Assembly: GCA_907163375.1 (NCBI GenBank)
Contig: CAJQUW010001420.1
Location: forward strand, 1,054,001-1,118,000
Source: Prostheceraeus crozeri
Taxonomy: Eukaryota > Platyhelminthes > Polycladida > Euryleptidae
Direction of reading: 5' to 3'
DNA: 64,000 bases
Program-made: the position numbers and the translations under genes
The notes under the pieces: generated by a model
What the model saw: the letters and a program-made list of their open reading frames with translations, nothing else
What the model was told of the DNA's origin: nothing
Databases searched by the model: none
Shown: positions 59,976 through 64,000 of the stretch, piece after piece
Numbering within the stretch: the first letter of the stretch is position 1
Layout: the number at the start of each line of letters is the position of its first letter

Positions 59976-60314
59976 AATATGTATTAAAGTTTGCTAAACG
60001 CCTTTCCAAAAGACAATCTGATAAATGGATGTGAGGCGCGTAGGATCCTGCCTCAGTTACAACAATAGCTCAGTTGTTGACACCAAAACAATGGAAACTT
60101 TGTTATTTCACTTAAGAGCACTCAACTAGTCTCTGTGGCTATCGGACATCTGAAGTGTCTGTTTGATGTTTGTGTGCTATATATATATTCCTTCTGTGAA
60201 TGTTGTTAAGTCAGAAATCGGTTGACAAAGATAATCGAAACGTCCCGACACTTGGCTGTTCTCAATTATATATTTTTTATCCCGCAAGGCGTTTAGCAAA
60301 CTTTAATACATATT
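59976..60314. mobile_element. 339-bp element with perfect 29-bp inverted ends and hammerhead-like core
   Basis: AATATGTATTAAAGTTTGCT plus AAACGCCTT (59976-60004) is repeated exactly inverted at 60286-60314. Inside, at 60218-60248, TCGG-TTGACAA-AGATAAT-CGAAACGTC-CCGA has the order of a hammerhead: stem I TCGG/CCGA, short GAT/ATC stem II, GAAAC and a GTC triplet. The core TTGACAA is the same variant as in the Penelope ends at 15418 and 16240. It may be a non-autonomous or decayed relative. Confidence 0.6.
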
Positions 60315-62567
60315 CTGCTCTGCGTGCTTCATCACAAACTGACTGCTTTCTTGGTTCTACAGAGTATGTTTTACAGCGTATTTTAAGTAACTGTAGTATT
60401 TACTACCACTTATTCAGAAGTAGATGACATTGAATGATACCTGAACGCTTATGTGATGATTTCATTAACATTTTGTTTGAATCAAAGCAGATCGGATCTA
60501 GCTTTTTCGGAAGTTAGTGCTGCAATTTCAAGGAAGCTATTGTTTCAGGGCCCTGCTCTCTGTGTTGTTTTACTGCCCAATCGCTTCTGTCACACAAGGA
60601 ATGTTCGATTGCTGGCGGACCTCATAGGCTCTGCCCCACACATTTTCCTTGATCTTCAATGCCACTTTTTGAGCACAATGATTTTCTTTAAGATAGGGAA
60701 CTGTGTCGATGTTGAGAGATGTAAACTAGGCCTGCTGATGATTCCTGATATTGTATGAAATAGCAGCTATTCAGGTCTGCTTCCATTTTTCAACTGAGAA
60801 TGCAACTCAATATTTAATTATTCCATTTACATTGTGTTTGCAAAAAACAGCATTTATTAACTATTGCAGGCGCACTAACTTAGGCGATTCGCCAGTAGTG
60901 TGTTTAAAGAGATATTTAATGAATGCCCGTCGAAATTTCACTAACTTGCTAATTGCAAATCTTATGTTGATGAAGTACGCTGAGAGCCTGCTGAAATAAA
61001 AATCAGTTATGCTGAATGAATTTAGTGAAGCTAATGCGATCCTATTACCTATATTCGATTTTAAGAGTGAAAATCTTCAAAACGAACTGTGTGAAGCTTA
61101 TGAATGTAAACGCGAAATGCACAACATAAGCCTATAATATTATAGAAGCTTCATGCGACACAGATTCAGCAATTTCCTACAATGTTAATTTTTACTAGAC
61201 CAGGTTATTTCTCCCTCAACTTCGATTATGAATCAATTAGGATTTCATGGTTTCACAATGAGAAACCAGACCTCTAACTTGATTTCGTGCACAAGTACAT
61301 TCTATAGTACTGTTTATGAATGCAGTACTCGTATGAATGGCGGATTGCGGATTCTAATTTGCTCGAAGAATACTTACATCTCTAGAAATTGTCGTGGGGT
61401 TCGCAGGCGTTGACTACTTCTGTCCAGGGCTCAACATTGTTATTGTGGCGCCGGTTAAGTTGAATGAAAGTTAATCTTCGGGGTCAGTGAAGCATGATCT
61501 GAACTACACGCAAATCACGGAATTTCTGACGGATTAAATCTCAGTGACGATTTTGAGACTGACAGAAGTCACATGCGGGTACTGCCCATGGTCGAGGAAG
61601 CTGGAACATTGTCAAACTGACCATAATAGACCTACCAGAGTGTGATTAGATTGGCAGACTTCAGCTCCGAATAGTTTAATACTATGAAATGTCAGTGTTG
61701 TTAAAATTAATGTTTTACATTCAATTCAAGATAAACATTATGGAAGCTGTGTGTGCGACGTAAACTGCTTGCATGTATTCAAAGGTTGAATTTAGCAATT
61801 GTAGATCCTCTCAAGGGTGATAAAAAATATTCCGGAGTATCTTGGTCTTGTTCATGCTGCTAGGTGAATAACTATTGCACAAAAAGTGTTCAAATTATCA
61901 GTTTATCAATACTGCAATGATTGAAAATCAGTTAGCTTTGACAGAAAATGAAATGAAATGTGAGGGAGAATATGATTAATTGAAATTTGACTTTATAAGA
62001 AAGCTAAGCGTGTGATGTTCATTAGTCAAGTTTTCAGATCAGGCACGGAAACCAACCGCCTTCGCGGACATGCCTTGAGTTTAGGCCTGCCTGCATAATG
62101 TTGTCATGCACATTAATAGACATAACATGGGGTCGAGTTTTGATTTTTTGTATATTATTGTACTGAGCTGGTGTATTTCTATAGTATCCTATAAACTGTA
62201 TATGCCTTTCTCGGCAGATGACCCCGAGATGGGTAAGTAATGGCTGTAAATTAAACACAATGATAGCCGACGAGTAGTCTTAACTTATTACTTTCGGAAA
62301 ATGAGTAAGTTCAAAACTCCCCAATCAATTTTCAGTAGTCTATATGATTGACAGTTATTGTATATTTTAATTTTACTTATGGACAACCTAAAATATAATA
62401 GGGGAGGTTTGAATTTACTAATTTTCCGAAAATCACCATGATCTCCCGTCATCTGGTCAATTGAGCCTTTGTAAGTACATGTACAACATCAATCACAGCA
62501 GCCATTTCATAAAGACGAATGCATATCGGATGCAACATACGTGAATGTGCGATAGCCGTGAACTGTA
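60315..62567. other. Gene-free stretch
   Basis: Several plus ORFs of 60-100 codons (60453-60758, 60751-60999, 61228-61413) overlap or abut in different frames. None has a recognisable domain or supported splice sites. Otherwise AT-rich. Confidence 0.4.
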
Positions 62568-63293
62568 TAGTCCGGCAGCCAGAACGAGTTTCTGTAGGAA
62601 ACGAGGCCGAAAGTGAGACTTTCACAGGACGATGTACATCCTATGCCTACTTCGAATCGGCACGTCTGCCGAGTTCTAGTGAGCTCCTCTTCTTGTCAGA
62701 CAAGATCAAAGTAAAACACATGTAAATCTAATCGGACGCATATGCAGTTTTTGACTAAAATGAAATTTTCTATGTTTTCTCTAATTAAACAAAAAGTAAT
62801 AAGCACAGAGTCATAATTTCTTGCATGGAACGTCTTCAGGTCATTTCCTATTATGTGCATGTGATATTATCAAACTTCCGATCGGCGATGTATGCAAGAA
62901 TTTGGTTGAATGTGGATAAAGTTGCCCAAAATGTTTGTGTTTGCCGACATTAAGAGGCTCGCCAAATCTAGATGTGTTTAGCTTTATAGATAGGGGTGCA
63001 TGAAGATGAAAGGAAATAACCTGGAGACATTCAATGCCAAAAATTATGACTCTGTGCTTAGTAATTTTCATTTAATTAGAGAAAACATACAAAATTTCGT
63101 TTTAGTCAAAAACAGCAATATGCGTCCGATTGGATTTACATGTATTTTACTTTGATCTTGTCTGACAAGAAGAGGAACTCACTAGAACTCGGCAGACGTG
63201 CCGATTCGTAGTAGACATAGGGTGTACATCGTCCTGTGAAAGTCTCACTTTCGGCCTCGTTCCCTGCAGAAACTCGTTCTGGCTGCCGGAGTA
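62568..63293. mobile_element. Foldback transposon family, copy C, youngest
   Basis: The best preserved of three copies. The ends TAGTCCGGCAGCCAGAACGA and (reversed) TACTCCGGCAGCCAGAACGA start arms of about 300 bp that are roughly 95% identical to each other, with a 100-bp centre. TA flanks suggest a TA target. It has no transposase, so it must be moved in trans. Confidence 0.9.
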
Positions 63294-63863
63294 GTATTGG
63301 CAGTACATTTGATGCATTATCTTCGTTAGATATTATAAAAAACTAATTAATTTCAATTAATTGATTGCCGAAAAATTCCAATTTCCATTTATTGATTCCT
63401 CAGCAATTCAATGCTAATTAATTGAATTAAAAATGCAATTAAATTGCAATCAAGGTTCGTTGATCCCTGGATGTTCCGTCCCCTTTACTGTCTGCATGTA
63501 TACGTGTACCACATAGTGATGTCATAACTCAAGCTTCACTTTCCTCTATATCCGCTTAGCGTCATATTCTCCATCTCTGTTGGGTTAGATGATTTCTCTT
63601 CATGAAATACCTCCAGGTGCTCCATGATTATCATATGTGCTGCACATTTTCACAGTGTATAGGCGTCAACAATTATGACTCATGATAAACATGTATTATG
63701 GATTCATAATATAATTGATAGAATGATATTGCTTGCTCATTTAGTTGATTGATTGTCCACCACCTCCAAATTCAATCATTTCCTTGTTTTGACTTCAATT
63801 TCAACTAATTGATTGATATTTTATGAACACTAAAGAAAATTTCACTTGTGTGACGACGTTTTG
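63294..63863. other. Gene-free stretch with aattaattga clusters
   Basis: Two clusters of TCAATTAATTGATT-like words (63340-63440, 63750-63820) stand about 400 bp apart. They could be subterminal repeats of another DNA element whose ends are not visible. Confidence 0.35.
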
Positions 63864-64000
63864 TCACAGAATTAGACAGGTCGTCTCTTCTTCTGTTTGA
63901 CTAGAAGGGAAGAAGTGAAACATGTAATACCTACGAAATGGTACAATCTGCTGACATAATACCATAGAAATAGATCAGCCAGTTCAACATTAAACACGAC
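63864..64000 (-). repeat. Dispersed repeat, copy 2, cut by window end
   Basis: Inverse copy of 53641-53804, running off the end of the window. Family unknown. Confidence 0.75.

Noticed and set aside
1-64000. CRISPR array, bacterial operon or prophage
   Set aside because: No regularly spaced short repeats with unique spacers and no compact gene clusters. The window is plainly eukaryotic.

Overview
This looks like nuclear DNA of an invertebrate animal. It is AT-rich, has GT-AG introns, and carries Penelope-like, BEL, LINE, SINE, piggyBac, hAT and Tc1/mariner elements. The recurring tacatgta words and the SINE type suggest a marine bilaterian, but nothing here fixes the phylum. Nothing bacterial (operons, ribosome binding sites, CRISPR) is present.

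The one substantial host gene is on the minus strand. Exon 1 (54259-53987) encodes most of a CBM20 starch/glycogen-binding domain. After a 6.9 kb intron, the 6.25 kb exon 2 (47085-40832) starts with the last CBM20 strand in the matching phase. It continues into about 2,050 residues of serine-, lysine- and glutamate-rich sequence. This includes five RRxS sites, about 20 KKRxS motifs, four 114-residue repeats of exactly 342 bp, and polybasic and acidic tracts. Exon 2 ends at a strong donor. A phase-compatible acceptor at 22896 could supply a short last exon, which would imply an 18 kb intron. The predicted protein is a very long, glycogen-anchored, highly phosphorylatable rod or disordered scaffold of about 2,200 residues. 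I know of no named protein with this layout.

Layout: 1-8400 is a graveyard of DNA transposons and LINE pieces: a BED-finger fragment, a hAT element with exact 8-bp target duplication, a second hAT-like element with CCCGGGATCCCG ends, a Tc1/mariner, and a LINE reverse transcriptase remnant. 8754-14483 is a young but broken BEL/Pao element. 15385-16325 is a 5'-truncated Penelope-like element with inverted ends that carry hammerhead-like folds. 16640-22700 holds diverged repeats and foldback elements. 22760-40831 is probably intron 2 or intergenic DNA, with LINE pieces, a 750-bp palindrome and a 948-bp inverted-repeat element. 40052-40688, 54916-55627 and 62568-63293 are three copies of one foldback transposon family, two of them just outside the long exons of the gene. 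Intron 1 holds a piggyBac relic, a palindrome and a perfect 74-bp tandem duplication. 54376-64000 holds a SINE, a LINE remnant, inverted-repeat elements and a possible first exon of another gene at 58974.

Family calls rest on motifs and repeats read by eye. No database search was possible.
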